Shown here: piece by piece, positions 42,257-51,157 of the stretch
Layout: each line of letters begins with the position of its first letter
How positions within the stretch are numbered: position 1 is the first letter of the stretch
Assembly: GCF_003289925.1 (NCBI RefSeq)
Contig: NZ_QLZQ01000003.1
Span: forward strand, 124,001 to 188,000
Direction of reading: 5' to 3'
Length of the DNA: 64,000 bases
From: Planococcus maitriensis
GTDB taxonomy: Bacteria > Bacillota > Bacilli > Bacillales_A > Planococcaceae
The notes under the pieces: generated by a model
The model's input: only the letters and a program-made list of their open reading frames with translations
The model's database searches: none
Told to the model about the DNA's origin: nothing
Translations under genes and position numbers: made by a program

Positions 42257-43525
42257 ATGACGAAGAGATTGAATTCTGAAGAAGTAGTGAATTTGATTGA
42301 AGCCGGCGCGGATATCATCGTGCCGATCGCCAATGGTGAACCGATCAAATTATTGGATATATTGGAAGAACGGGCGGATCAATTGCAGGGTGTGAAAATC
42401 CATCAGATGCTTGCTTTGCGTGAACGCAGCTATATCAAAGGCGAGTTGGAACAGCTGAAGCATGTTTCTTATTTTCTGAGCGGCGCGACCCGCAAAGTGT
42501 ACCAGCAAGCGAAAATGGACCTGGTGCCGAATAATTTCCACGAGATGCCGCGCCTATTGCAAAAAGCGACGAAGATGTCGATGATCATGACAGTCGCTTC
42601 GCCGATGGACGAACACGGTTATTTCACCTTCGGCACGCAAGCCGATTATGTCGCTGAATTTGTCGGCAAAGTGCCGTTTATTCTGGAAGTGAATGAACAT
42701 ATGCCGCGCACTTTCGGCCGCAACCAGATCCACATCAGCCAAATTGCAGGGTATGTGGAGCACCACGCACCGCTTGCAGAAGAGAAGGTCAGTGAAATCA
42801 GCGAGATTGACATGCAGATCGCCTCGTCGATCATCGGCGATATTGAAGATGGCGATACGCTTCAGATCGGCATCGGTTCGGTGCCGAATGCGGTCATCAG
42901 CATGCTGAAAGACCATCGGCACTTGGGGATCCACACGGAAATGCTGCCGGACGGCGTAGCGGACCTGGTCAACTCAGGCGCAATCGACGGTACCCGGAAA
43001 TATACGAACCCTGGAAAGATTGTCGCGACTTTTGCCTACGGTTCGAAGAATTTATATGATTTTATCGATGGCAATCCAGCGGTGGAGATGCTTCCGGTGA
43101 GTGTCGTCAACGATCCGCGGGAAATTGCCAAAGAAAAGAATATCGTCTCGATCAATGCGACGACAGAAGTCGATTTGTACGGCCAATGCGCTTCTGAAAC
43201 AGTAGGCGGAAAATATTATTCGTCAAGCGGCGGCCAAGTCGATTTCGCGCGGGGCGTTCGCTTTGCAGAAAACGGAAAAGGCTATATCTGCATGCCGTCC
43301 ACTGCAAAAGGCGGGAGCTTATCGCGCATCAAACTGAACTTGGCGCCGCAATCGGTCGTGACGACAGGCAAAAACGATGTCGACAACATCGTCACGGAAT
43401 ACGGCATGGCGCGCTTACACGGCGTATCCCTTGCGGAGCGGGCGAAGCGCCTCATCAATATCGCCCACCCGAAATTCCGCGAAGAGCTGATGTTCGATGC
43501 GAAAAAGAATGGTTTTTTGCTGTAA
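42257..43525 (+). CDS. Acetyl-CoA hydrolase/transferase family CoA-transferase
   Basis: A 422-residue protein of the Cat1/4-hydroxybutyrate CoA-transferase class. The catalytic glutamate is in SINATTEVDLYGQ, and the GIGSVPNAV and YICMPSTAKGG segments form the CoA site. It moves CoA between short-chain acids (acetate, butyrate, succinate or hydroxybutyrate). The substrate pair is not certain. The start is ATG 42257 behind GGGAG; the frame extends further upstream without a ribosome binding site. It is a single-gene unit. Confidence 0.92.
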   Translation: MTKRLNSEEVVNLIEAGADIIVPIANGEPIKLLDILEERADQLQGVKIHQMLALRERSYIKGELEQLKHVSYFLSGATRKVYQQAKMDLVPNNFHEMPRLLQKATKMSMIMTVASPMDEHGYFTFGTQADYVAEFVGKVPFILEVNEHMPRTFGRNQIHISQIAGYVEHHAPLAEEKVSEISEIDMQIASSIIGDIEDGDTLQIGIGSVPNAVISMLKDHRHLGIHTEMLPDGVADLVNSGAIDGTRKYTNPGKIVATFAYGSKNLYDFIDGNPAVEMLPVSVVNDPREIAKEKNIVSINATTEVDLYGQCASETVGGKYYSSSGGQVDFARGVRFAENGKGYICMPSTAKGGSLSRIKLNLAPQSVVTTGKNDVDNIVTEYGMARLHGVSLAERAKRLINIAHPKFREELMFDAKKNGFLL

Positions 43526-43547
43526 GAGTCTCCATTTTGCAGGAACA

Positions 43548-43585
43548 TAAAATCCCCGTCTGCTTTTGCAGGCGGGGATTTTCTT
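43548..43585. terminator. Bidirectional terminator
   Basis: AAAATCCCCG pairs with CGGGGATTTT with an inner stem. It serves the CoA-transferase and, on the minus strand, the hydratase gene. Confidence 0.9.
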
Positions 43586-44360
43586 AATGGACGGTCAGTT
43601 CGACAGTGCCGATTCCTTCATATCTCGCTTCGTAACGCCCTTTTTGGAGTGGCTTCGGCAAGATGAATGTACCGGACGATACGGTTAATCCACGCTTTAG
43701 CTTTGAGCCGTGCTCTTCGAGTTCGGCAGCCAGCCATTTGATGGCATTCACAGGGTGTCCCAGGACTTCAGATGAGCTTCCCGAAGCAATCGGTTCACCA
43801 TCGAGGAACAATTCGCCGCGGACTTGATCCAGCTGATCGTAAGAGCGGCCCTGTGCAGGTTTCCCGACAACGATGCGGCCAGCTACGGCGCTGTCTGCGA
43901 TGACCTGCCCGAGGCTGATGTTCGGGAACCATTCTGTGAACCGCGAGTCTGGAACTTCGATGCCCGGTGCCACCAATGTCTTTTCAAGAATCGCCGCTGT
44001 TGAATCGGCGGCATCGATGTCTTCCTGGATGAGGAATATCAATTCGATTTCGATCAATGGCGAGAGCATGGAAGACAGTTCAATGGTATTGCCGGAAATG
44101 GCAGGAGCGGTCAATGCCCCGTATAGCGGTTTTTCGGAGCTGAACAATTGCTGCGTTTCAGGGCTCGTCAAACTGATCTTATAGCCTGCCAGCGGTTCCC
44201 CGTTCTGTGCTTTTTTTGCTGTCACCGCCTGCTGTATCTCATAGGCCAGGCGGGGATTGAGCGATTCGGGAATTTGCTCTTTCCCGAAAGCTTGCCGGTT
44301 TTCATATGCCTTGTAGAGGCGTTCTGCATAGTCCTGTTTTTCAGATTCGAATGATGCCAT
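43584..44360 (-). CDS. 2-keto-4-pentenoate hydratase-like protein
   Basis: A 258-residue member of the fumarylacetoacetase-fold hydratase/decarboxylase family (MhpD-like): GYKISLTSPETQ, IEIELIFLIQED and VLGHPVNAIKWLA blocks are typical, including the acidic metal-binding Glu residues. In aromatic meta-cleavage pathways these enzymes hydrate 2-oxopent-4-enoate; no other such gene is here, so another related 2-oxo acid is possible. The ribosome binding site is AAAGGAGAC. Confidence 0.88.
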   Translation of the reverse strand: MASFESEKQDYAERLYKAYENRQAFGKEQIPESLNPRLAYEIQQAVTAKKAQNGEPLAGYKISLTSPETQQLFSSEKPLYGALTAPAISGNTIELSSMLSPLIEIELIFLIQEDIDAADSTAAILEKTLVAPGIEVPDSRFTEWFPNISLGQVIADSAVAGRIVVGKPAQGRSYDQLDQVRGELFLDGEPIASGSSSEVLGHPVNAIKWLAAELEEHGSKLKRGLTVSSGTFILPKPLQKGRYEARYEGIGTVELTVH

Positions 44361-44496
44361 TATTCAGTCTCCTTTCCTTGGTTTCATCTTATCACTTTAA
44401 CCCTGGCGCTTGCATCCGGAGAAGGTAAATTTGCTTTTCGATTGTCTTATCTTATAAGATGATAGGGACAAGTTAGAAAAAGGAGCGGCATACATT

Positions 44497-45333
44497 ATGG
44501 GAGAAATTAGCAGAGAGCTACATAATTTCATTCTAAAAAACAAGGAATCCATGGTTGAAGAATGGCTCGAAACACGCAGCAGCCATTCGAATACCGTATA
44601 TTCCGCAACGGCTTCCGAAGACACGGTAGAGAAGCTGAGAAAGGAATCGCTTGGCTTTATCGAGGCAGTCACTGCGATTTTTATCCACGATAAAGAAGAA
44701 TCGCTTGCCTATGTTGAAGATTGGTCTTCGACGATTGCTAAAGAACGTGCCCAGCAATCCGTCCCGCTATATGAAGTGATGGAGTATCTTGGGCAATTGC
44801 GCAGGATTTACTGGAATTATGTACGCAAATTTTTTGAGGAAGTCGAAAAAGCGGACAGTCGGGATGCCTTGCGCTGGAGCGAAATGTTGAATGATATGTT
44901 CGACTTCATCATCGAAAGCTTCGCGCGCCATCACCACGAGGCACATCAACGATTGCTGGCGAGCCAGCAGGAAGTGATCGACGAATTGAGCAGCCCGGTC
45001 ATTCCGATCCGTAAAGGCGTGGGCATCCTGCCATTGGTCGGGGGGATCGATACATACCGCGCCAAAGTGATTTTGGAGACGGCTCTTGAAGAGAGTGCCA
45101 AGCAGCAATTGACGACGCTCTATATCGATCTATCAGCGGTGCCGATCGTCGATACGATGGTGGCCCATCAATTGTTCCAACTGATGGATTCGCTGAGAAT
45201 CATCGGCGTGGAGTCTGTTCTATCCGGAATACGCCCTGAAATTGCGCAGACCGCGGTCACGCTTGGCATCGACTTCAAGAATATCAAAGTCTACGCTAAC
45301 CTGATGCAGGCGCTCGACGCACTCGATCATTAA
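44497..45333 (+). CDS. RsbR paralogue, stressosome component
   Basis: 278 residues with an N-terminal non-heme globin-like helical module (about 1-145) and a C-terminal STAS domain (about 160-275). The two threonines that RsbT phosphorylates in RsbRA (T171 and T205) are conserved at T186 (GGIDTYRAK) and T220 (VPIVDTMVAHQ), with the same spacing. Stressosome proteins feed signals to the sigma-B pathway. It is alone here, away from an rsb operon, like the Bacillus paralogues YkoB, YojH, YqhA. Ligand unknown. Confidence 0.92.
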   Translation: MGEISRELHNFILKNKESMVEEWLETRSSHSNTVYSATASEDTVEKLRKESLGFIEAVTAIFIHDKEESLAYVEDWSSTIAKERAQQSVPLYEVMEYLGQLRRIYWNYVRKFFEEVEKADSRDALRWSEMLNDMFDFIIESFARHHHEAHQRLLASQQEVIDELSSPVIPIRKGVGILPLVGGIDTYRAKVILETALEESAKQQLTTLYIDLSAVPIVDTMVAHQLFQLMDSLRIIGVESVLSGIRPEIAQTAVTLGIDFKNIKVYANLMQALDALDH

Positions 45334-45370
45334 AAAAGAGCCGTTCTCGTTGAGAGCGGCTCTTTTTTTA
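45332..45370. terminator. Bidirectional terminator
   Basis: AAAAAAGAGCCG with TCTC/GAGA and CGGCTCTTTTTT. It is shared by the RsbR-like gene and the convergent hemolysin III gene. Confidence 0.9.
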
Positions 45371-45371
45371 G

Positions 45372-46019
45372 TTATAGCACATATAAGTAAACAGCAAGGA
45401 AATGGCAAGTGCTTCCGAGCAAGATGAAAATATGGAAAATTTCATGGAATCCGAGGTAGCGCGAAGACAGGAAGTCCGGCTTGAGCCAATAAATGACACC
45501 GCCGACCGTGTACAGAAGGCCGCCGGCAACGAGCAGCCATAAGCCGGCAGCAGGCAGGCTGGAGGCGAGCGGGCCCACTGCGAAGATGATGATCCAGCCC
45601 ATCAGGATATAGATGGCAGTCGACAGCCAGCGAGGGGAATGGAACCAGATCATCTTGAAGAGAATGCCGCTGATGCCAAGCGAGGCGACAATGGCGAAAA
45701 TCGACCAGCCGAGTGTGCCTTCAAGCGCGATCAAGCAAAACGGCGCGTAGGAGCCGGCAATCAACAAGAAAATCATGGAATGGTCGAGTTTACGGAAAAA
45801 AGCGATGACCCCGGGGCGCGCCTTTACCGTGTGGTAGACCGTGGAAGCCGTATAAAGCAGGATCAAGCTGATGCCGAAAATGATCACCGCGGTGAGATGT
45901 GCGGCAGGAGCTTGTGAATAGGCGGCTTTGATGGCCATGGCGAGTAACGCGATGAACGACAGTAAGGATCCCGCCAAATGCGATAAAGCGTTGAAAGGCT
46001 CTCGGATGAATGCAGTCAT
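45372..46019 (-). CDS. Hemolysin III family membrane protein (PAQR type)
   Basis: 215 residues with seven hydrophobic helices. The motif SLILLYTASTVYHTV in helix 2, DHSMIFLLIAGSYAPF, and the late GFHEIFHIFILLGSTCHF carry the Ser, Asp and His residues that bind zinc in PAQR receptors and hemolysin III. It is an inner-membrane hydrolase-like protein of uncertain substrate, possibly ceramidase-like or lipid-related. The ribosome binding site is GGAGGTA. A 7+7 base palindrome (TACATAT-N6-ATATGTA) about 33 bases upstream of the start may be an operator. Confidence 0.93.
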   Translation of the reverse strand: MTAFIREPFNALSHLAGSLLSFIALLAMAIKAAYSQAPAAHLTAVIIFGISLILLYTASTVYHTVKARPGVIAFFRKLDHSMIFLLIAGSYAPFCLIALEGTLGWSIFAIVASLGISGILFKMIWFHSPRWLSTAIYILMGWIIIFAVGPLASSLPAAGLWLLVAGGLLYTVGGVIYWLKPDFLSSRYLGFHEIFHIFILLGSTCHFLAVYLYVL

Positions 46020-46092
46020 AAATCTGTACCTCCTGATACGTAGTTATTGAAACTACATATAATGATATATGTATTGATCGGGAGGGGCAAGT

Positions 46093-46121
46093 TTGTCGCC
46101 TTTTTGATCATGGGGTAAAAT
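46093..46121 (+). promoter_or_regulatory. Sigma-A promoter of the DUF1836 gene
   Basis: TTGTCG, 17 bases, TAAAAT (four and five matches), 27 bases before the ATG. Confidence 0.55.
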
Positions 46122-46148
46122 GAAGAAATAGAAGTTGAGGTGAAGCGA

Positions 46149-46730
46149 ATGGAAAGTATTGATCGGCTCATTAGCCAATTGGCGCTCGACAGCCAAATCC
46201 GCACAAGCGACATCCCGAAAATCGATTTATACGTGGATCAGGTCATCCAATTATTCGAAACGGCCTTCCATGATACGAAAAGGTATCCAGAGGATAAAAT
46301 ATTGACGAAAACGATGATCAATAATTATGCCAAAGGGAAATTATTCTATCCGGTGCAGCATAAAAAATATACGCCCGACCATATTATGCTCATTAGCTTG
46401 ATTTACCAGATGAAAAGTACGCTATCCATCAACGACGTTAAAAAAGTGCTGGAGAAAGTGAACGAACAAGCACAGGCGCAGGAGCTGGATCTATCCGTAT
46501 TCTATGAAACTTATCTCGCACTCCAGCGGGATAATCATGCCGCATTCAAGGAAGAGCTCGAGCGGCAGGCGGAGACAGTGGCTGATACGCAAAGCGAAGA
46601 AAGCGGAGAGCTTTCGAAAGTGCTGTTCATTGCATCGCTTGTCCATAAGAGCAATCTGTACAGAAGGGCCGCTGAAAAATTGGCCGATGAACTGGTGAGG
46701 GAGGAAGCCGATGGCAAAAATTCTTATTGA
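46149..46730 (+). CDS. DUF1836 family protein
   Basis: The ATG at 46149, seven bases behind GAGGTG, gives 193 residues and is preferred over GTG 46140. The segment ILTKTMINNYAKGKLFYPVQHKKYTPDHIMLI resembles the MerR-like winged helix of DUF1836; it may bind DNA, but no target is known. The gene overlaps the start of yqxD by 20 bases, an arrangement suggesting translational coupling. Confidence 0.82.
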   Translation: MESIDRLISQLALDSQIRTSDIPKIDLYVDQVIQLFETAFHDTKRYPEDKILTKTMINNYAKGKLFYPVQHKKYTPDHIMLISLIYQMKSTLSINDVKKVLEKVNEQAQAQELDLSVFYETYLALQRDNHAAFKEELERQAETVADTQSEESGELSKVLFIASLVHKSNLYRRAAEKLADELVREEADGKNSY

Positions 46731-47145
46731 CGCAGATGGCTGCCCGGTAGTCGATTTGACAATTGGGTTGGCCGAGCGCTTCAATTGGCCGGTGCTGCTC
46801 ATTTGCGATACGTCCCATGAGATGTACCGCGAAGGAGCGGAGACGCTGACGGTATCGAAGGGAGCGGACGCGGTCGATTTTGTTTTGGTGAACCGTGTGC
46901 AACCGGGAGATATTGTTGTGACCCAGGATTACGGGCTCGCCGCGATGGTGCTTGCGAAACGGGGCGTTCCGATCGACCAGAACGGGCGGGTTTACAATGA
47001 AGGCAATATCGAACAATTGCTTCACGGCCGCCATGTCGCCAAGAAAATCCGTCAAAGCGGCGGGCGCATGAAAGGGCCGAAAAAGCGCCAGCAAGCTGAC
47101 AACGACAAGTTTCGCGACAGCTTGACACGTATATTGGAAACTTGA
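46711..47145 (+). CDS. yqxD: YqxD/YaiI family protein (UPF0178, DUF188)
   Basis: 144 residues starting MAKILIDADGCPV, the invariant opening of UPF0178 with metal-binding aspartates, then GDIVVTQDYGLAAMVLAKRG and a basic C-terminal end (GPKKRQQADNDKF). The fold is PIN-like, so a nuclease role has been suggested; activity is unproven. Its start lies in the end of the DUF1836 gene. Confidence 0.94.
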   Translation: MAKILIDADGCPVVDLTIGLAERFNWPVLLICDTSHEMYREGAETLTVSKGADAVDFVLVNRVQPGDIVVTQDYGLAAMVLAKRGVPIDQNGRVYNEGNIEQLLHGRHVAKKIRQSGGRMKGPKKRQQADNDKFRDSLTRILET

Positions 47146-47174
47146 AAGACCTGCAGTCATGCAGGTCTTTTTTC
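47144..47174 (+). terminator. Terminator after yqxD
   Basis: AAAGACCTGCA/TGCAGGTCTTT with a 4-base loop and a T run. Confidence 0.93.
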
Positions 47175-47265
47175 TAGGGGAAGCACATTATGGCCCCGCT
47201 GATACGAGTAATTTCCAGGTGATAGGGAATAGAAAGAAATATGAATGGATGGGGAGGAATATACC

Positions 47266-47964
47266 ATGAAAAAAATTGCGGTTATCGTGACGAATCATAA
47301 AGAATTAGGCCGTCGCGGCAAAAAGACGGGCTTGTGGCTGCGTGAGCTGACGGATTTCTACCACGAAGTGAAAGATGGCTTCGAAATCGATATCATCAGC
47401 CCGAAAGCAGAAAAAGTGCCGATCGACCCGAGAAGCCTTCCGGCAGCAGTGATCCACGGACGGACGCGGCATTATTATTTGGACAAAAACATCCAGCGGC
47501 AACTGGACCGGCCGTTGGTGCCAGGTGAAGTGAAAGCCGATGAATACGCCGGCATCTACTTTACCGGCGGGCACGGAACGATGTGGGACTTTCCCGATAA
47601 CAAGGAATTGCAGCGGATGACGGCGGGCATTTACGAAAAAGGCGGCGTCGTGGCGGCTGTCTGCCACGGGCCAAGCGGTTTATTGAATGTCCGCCTGTCC
47701 GACGGGAGCCCTTTGTTATCAGGGCATCTCGCTACCGGTTTTTCGGATCTGGAAGAAAAGATGCTCGGCCTCTATAAAGACATTCCGTTTTCCTTGCAGC
47801 ATGAAATGAAAGAACGGGGCGCGCTTGTCCAAATCGCCCAGCTGCCGCTTGAAGCATGTGTCATTGAATCGGGGCGCCTCATCACCGGGCAAAATCCCGC
47901 CTCTGCTTCAGGTGTCGGGGAAAAGATGCGCGAGCAATTGAGAGAGATGGAGCGCTATGCGTAG
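47266..47964 (+). CDS. DJ-1/PfpI family protein (Hsp31-like)
   Basis: The ATG at 47266 behind GGGGAGG gives 232 residues. The nucleophile elbow VAAVCHGPSG, cysteine 133, and GGHGTMWDFP belong to the Hsp31/HchA-type branch of class I glutamine amidotransferase-like proteins. Roles known for the family are glyoxalase III, deglycase and chaperone activity; which applies is unknown. It is a monocistronic unit between a terminator and a sigma-B promoter. Confidence 0.9.
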   Translation: MKKIAVIVTNHKELGRRGKKTGLWLRELTDFYHEVKDGFEIDIISPKAEKVPIDPRSLPAAVIHGRTRHYYLDKNIQRQLDRPLVPGEVKADEYAGIYFTGGHGTMWDFPDNKELQRMTAGIYEKGGVVAAVCHGPSGLLNVRLSDGSPLLSGHLATGFSDLEEKMLGLYKDIPFSLQHEMKERGALVQIAQLPLEACVIESGRLITGQNPASASGVGEKMREQLREMERYA

Positions 47965-48015
47965 CCGGCAAAGGTCAATGGCCAGGAAAGTCTCCAGTAA
48001 AAAAATTTCCTGTTT

Positions 48016-48040
48016 GCTTAAAAACGGGGATTCAGGGTAT
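48016..48040 (+). promoter_or_regulatory. Sigma-B promoter of the 93-residue gene
   Basis: GCTTAA, 13 bases, GGGTAT. Perfect -10 and one mismatch in the -35; 46 bases before the ATG. Confidence 0.7.
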
Positions 48041-48086
48041 ACAGAAAAGAAGTAACAGAAAGACGCATTATTTTGGAGGGATTCTG

Positions 48087-48368
48087 ATGAAGAAGTCAAC
48101 GATGAATACAGTAGTGGGTAGCGCCTTGGCAGCAGCTGCAGGGGTTTTCGTCTACAAAGCGTACCAAGAAAAAAACACAGTCCGTGTACAGGAAGACATC
48201 GACATGCACAACAGTAAAGAAATCGATGAGCGCGAAAGTGTCTACGCCATCGAAGATTCAAGTGAACAAGGACTCACGCAATTGGATTCCGCTTACCGTG
48301 AAGAATGGCAAGCAAATGCTTTCCCGCAAACCCAGAAAGAATTGCGTGAACTGGAAGAAGACAAATAA
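48087..48368 (+). CDS. Small sigma-B-type protein with N-terminal hydrophobic helix, unknown
   Basis: 93 residues: a short hydrophobic N-terminus (MNTVVGSALAAAAGVFVYKAY), reminiscent of YtxH-like stress proteins, then a strongly acidic and glutamine-rich tail. The helix could be a membrane anchor. No family recognised. The ribosome binding site TTGGAGGG is strong, and the sigma-B promoter suggests induction by stress or stationary phase. It ends at its own terminator. Confidence 0.78.
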   Translation: MKKSTMNTVVGSALAAAAGVFVYKAYQEKNTVRVQEDIDMHNSKEIDERESVYAIEDSSEQGLTQLDSAYREEWQANAFPQTQKELRELEEDK

Positions 48369-48380
48369 ATCAGGCGAGCG

Positions 48381-48415
48381 AGCGAAGGCAGAAAAACACC
48401 TGCCTTCGCTTTTTC
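48381..48415 (+). terminator. Terminator after the small stress gene
   Basis: AGCGAAGGCAG pairs with CTGCCTTCGCT, then TTTTT. Confidence 0.9.
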
Positions 48416-48463
48416 TCGTCTATGGTTCAAAGGTGGAAGCAAATTCGAAAGGAGTGTCCGCAA

Positions 48464-49543
48464 GTGTGGATCCGAAAGCCATTTTTTGAATACACGGCGG
48501 GAATTTTATTGCTCGCCCTTACCTTATACGTACTCAGCAAGCTGGACTATATTTGGGAACCGATCCGCATCATCATCGCCACGCTTTTTGCGCCGATTGT
48601 CATCGCCGGGATTTTATATTACCTGCTGCGGCCATTGGTCCGCTTGCTTGCGCGCCGCATGCCGAAGATCGCCGGCATCGGGATTGTTTTTACGGTAATC
48701 GCGCTGGTATTTGCGGGTCTCGTCTATTTTTTCGGGCCGACTTTAATCGATCAAGGGAAAAGCCTGGCGGATTTAGCGCCCGAAAAAGTAGAAGAAATGA
48801 GTTCGGAGTCGAATAACCTCCTGAAAGGATTTGAATTCGGCGGGATTTCCGGGCAGGAAATCAGCGACCGTATCTACGGCTATGCCGAAAGCCTCTCGAG
48901 CAATTTATTTGAGAATGTCATCAATATTCTTGGGATGCTGGTGAATGCGGCCATCGTCTTGATCGTGGTGCCATTCATCTTGTTCTTCCTTTTGAAAGAC
49001 GATGATAAGTTCATCCTGTATTCCGTCAGGCGCCTCCCGGAAGACCATAAACCGGAAGGCAAGAAGCTATTGAAAGATTTGGATGAGACTTTGTCGACAT
49101 TTGTGGTCGGGCAGGCGATTGTCGCGGCGGTGATCGGTGTCTTGATGTACATCGGGTATTTGATCATCGGACTTGAGTATGCTTTGACGCTCGCGGTTTT
49201 CGCGATGTTCCTCGTGATTGTCCCGTTTCTCGGGCCCATCATCGGAATCATCCCGGCGATTTTCGTTGCCCTCTTGAACGACGGATTGTTCATGGCGTTT
49301 AAAGTCGTTCTTGTGCTGTTGGTGGTCCAGCAGCTAGAAGGCAATCTCGTCACACCGAACGTCATGGGGAATCGGCTCCATGTCCATCCTTTGACGATCA
49401 TCTTATTGTTGATGGTTGCAGGTTCCTTGTATGGCTTCATCGGGATTTTAATCGCGATTCCGGCCTATGCGGTCCTGAAGACGCTCACCCATAATTTCCG
49501 TTTGTTTTATCGGCTTCATAAAAAACGTGCGGTCAGTCAATAA
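48464..49543 (+). CDS. AI-2E family membrane transporter
   Basis: I place the start at GTG 48464, nine bases past AAAGGAG; the in-frame ATG at 48422 lacks a ribosome binding site. About 359 residues with eight hydrophobic segments and the conserved PFLGPIIGIIPA and EGNLVTPNVMG blocks of AI-2E/UPF0118 transporters. Members move AI-2, solutes or sodium; the role of this one, close to the Bacillus YueF/YtvI types, is not known. No terminator was seen after its stop. Confidence 0.9.
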   Translation: MWIRKPFFEYTAGILLLALTLYVLSKLDYIWEPIRIIIATLFAPIVIAGILYYLLRPLVRLLARRMPKIAGIGIVFTVIALVFAGLVYFFGPTLIDQGKSLADLAPEKVEEMSSESNNLLKGFEFGGISGQEISDRIYGYAESLSSNLFENVINILGMLVNAAIVLIVVPFILFFLLKDDDKFILYSVRRLPEDHKPEGKKLLKDLDETLSTFVVGQAIVAAVIGVLMYIGYLIIGLEYALTLAVFAMFLVIVPFLGPIIGIIPAIFVALLNDGLFMAFKVVLVLLVVQQLEGNLVTPNVMGNRLHVHPLTIILLLMVAGSLYGFIGILIAIPAYAVLKTLTHNFRLFYRLHKKRAVSQ

Positions 49544-49621
49544 GGCTAGTCATTTAGGCGCAAACATACATCCTCTATCCTAGTAAATTTCATTCGAAAG
49601 GTTCTGAATTTATGAATATTG

Positions 49622-49630
49622 TGATATATT
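49622..49630 (+). promoter_or_regulatory. Extended -10 promoter of the amino acid ABC operon
   Basis: TGA-TATATT. The -35 is poor. The predicted start is about 37 bases before the ATG. Confidence 0.45.
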
Positions 49631-49674
49631 AGTCAGTAGAATGACCATTACAGAATAGAGGGGGATGTTTATTA

Positions 49675-50457
49675 ATGAAGAAATGGACCTTATTAGCATT
49701 ATTGCTAGCAGTTCTTACAGTGCTTGCCGCGTGTGGCGGTTCGGAAGAAGAATCCGGCGGCGGTGAATCTGGCGGAGGCGAAGGGGAAGCATACCGTGTC
49801 GGCATCGACACCACGTATCCACCATTCGAATTTGAAGAAGACGGGGAGTATAAAGGGATCGATATCGATTTGATCAACGCCATTGCAGAGAACCAAGGTT
49901 TCGAAATCGAGTTCAACCCGATGGACTTCGGGGGCATCATTCCGGCGCTTCAAGCCGGGCAATTGGATGTTGCGATTGCCGGCATGAGTATCACGGACGA
50001 GCGCAAGGAAATTGTCGATTTCTCGGATCCATATTTTGAAGCTGGGATTTCATTGGTCGTAGCAGAAGACAATAGTGAAATCGCATCATTGGACGACCTG
50101 GAAGGCAAGACAGTTGCGGTGAAGAGCGGCACGACCGGAGCTCAATTCGCCCGCGACAACCAGGATGAGTACGGTTATGAAATTACCCAGTTTGAAGACA
50201 GCCCATCCATGTTCCAGGAAGTATCCAACGGCAACGCCGATGTTCTTCTTGAAGATTATCCAGTCATCGCCTATGCCATCGCGGAAAGCGGCCTAGCATT
50301 GAAAATAGCCGGAGAGCGTTTGACAGGTGATAACTACGGAATTGCTGTCCTGAAAGGCGAAAATGCGGACTTGCTCGAGAAAATCAACGCGGGCTTGCAG
50401 GAATTGCGCGACAGCGGGGAATACGATGAAATCTTAAATGAATACATCGCAGAATAA
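49675..50457 (+). CDS. Amino acid ABC transporter substrate-binding lipoprotein
   Basis: 260 residues. The signal ends in LAACGGS, giving a lipidated cysteine at 20, followed by a Gly/Ser/Glu-rich linker and a type-3 solute-binding domain (PF00497) with YRVGIDTTYPPFEFE and GMSITDERKEIVDFSDPYFEAG. The class binds polar amino acids such as glutamine, arginine or cystine; the ligand is not readable. First gene of a three-gene operon with permease and ATPase. A terminator-like hairpin follows, likely raising its level above the membrane components. Confidence 0.95.
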   Translation: MKKWTLLALLLAVLTVLAACGGSEEESGGGESGGGEGEAYRVGIDTTYPPFEFEEDGEYKGIDIDLINAIAENQGFEIEFNPMDFGGIIPALQAGQLDVAIAGMSITDERKEIVDFSDPYFEAGISLVVAEDNSEIASLDDLEGKTVAVKSGTTGAQFARDNQDEYGYEITQFEDSPSMFQEVSNGNADVLLEDYPVIAYAIAESGLALKIAGERLTGDNYGIAVLKGENADLLEKINAGLQELRDSGEYDEILNEYIAE

Positions 50458-50461
50458 AATC

Positions 50462-50493
50462 ATGTAGCGCGCATTCGCGCGCTGCATTTTTTT
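50462..50493 (+). terminator. Intercistronic terminator or attenuator hairpin
   Basis: ATGTAGCGCGC pairs with GCGCGCTGCAT (one G-T pair) around ATTC, then six T. It lies between the binding protein and the permease genes of one operon. Confidence 0.8.
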
Positions 50494-50512
50494 ATGCAAG
50501 GGGGAACTGAAG

Positions 50513-51157
50513 GTGGAAACAATCATCAATGCTTTTCCGTATTTAATGGAAGGCTTGCAAGTTACGCTATACATTTTCAGCATTGCCATCGTCATCGGCT
50601 TCTTGGTCGGGCTGGTTGTCGCATTGCTGCGCTTGGCGCCATTCAAAGTCTTGAACTGGATCGCCAAGATCTTCGTCGATGCCATCCGGGGGACGCCGTT
50701 CATCGTCCAATTGTTCTTCATTTACTTCGGCTTGAATTCACTCGGGTTCTTTTCACTCGATAATACGACAGCCGGAATCGTGACCGTCGCGATCAACGCC
50801 GGGGCCTATTTCTCGGAAATCATCCGGGCGGGAATCCAGTCGATCGACAAAGGACAGACGGAAGCGGCGCGGTCGCTCGGGCTGGGCTCGACGCAGACTA
50901 TGCGCCATATCATCTTGCCCCAGGCATTCCGGCGAATGCTCCCGACGATTACCAACCAGGCGATCATTTCCTTGAAGGATACTTCGCTCCTGTCGGTTAT
51001 CGGGGTAGCGGATTTGACCCAGGAAGGGCGCATCCAGGCAAGTGCCACATTCGACGCGTTTAACGTGTACTTGATCCTCGGCATCATTTACTTTGTCGTC
51101 ATTTACTTGCTCTCGATGCTCGCGAGCTTTGTGGAAAGGAAGTTTGTATTGCGATGA
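50513..51157 (+). CDS. Amino acid ABC transporter permease
   Basis: 214 residues with five hydrophobic helices and the EAA loop ([24 protein letters not shown]) of the HisM/GlnP type, which contacts the ATPase. The GTG at 50513 follows GGGGGA. It probably works as a homodimer because only one permease gene is present. It overlaps the ATPase gene by 4 bases. Confidence 0.95.
   Translation: METIINAFPYLMEGLQVTLYIFSIAIVIGFLVGLVVALLRLAPFKVLNWIAKIFVDAIRGTPFIVQLFFIYFGLNSLGFFSLDNTTAGIVTVAINAGAYFSEIIRAGIQSIDKGQTEAARSLGLGSTQTMRHIILPQAFRRMLPTITNQAIISLKDTSLLSVIGVADLTQEGRIQASATFDAFNVYLILGIIYFVVIYLLSMLASFVERKFVLR

Noticed and set aside
44440-44470. ATCTTATAAGAT palindrome before the RsbR-like gene as an operator
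   Set aside because: A 12-bp AT-rich palindrome is likely by chance, and it has no match to a known regulator box.
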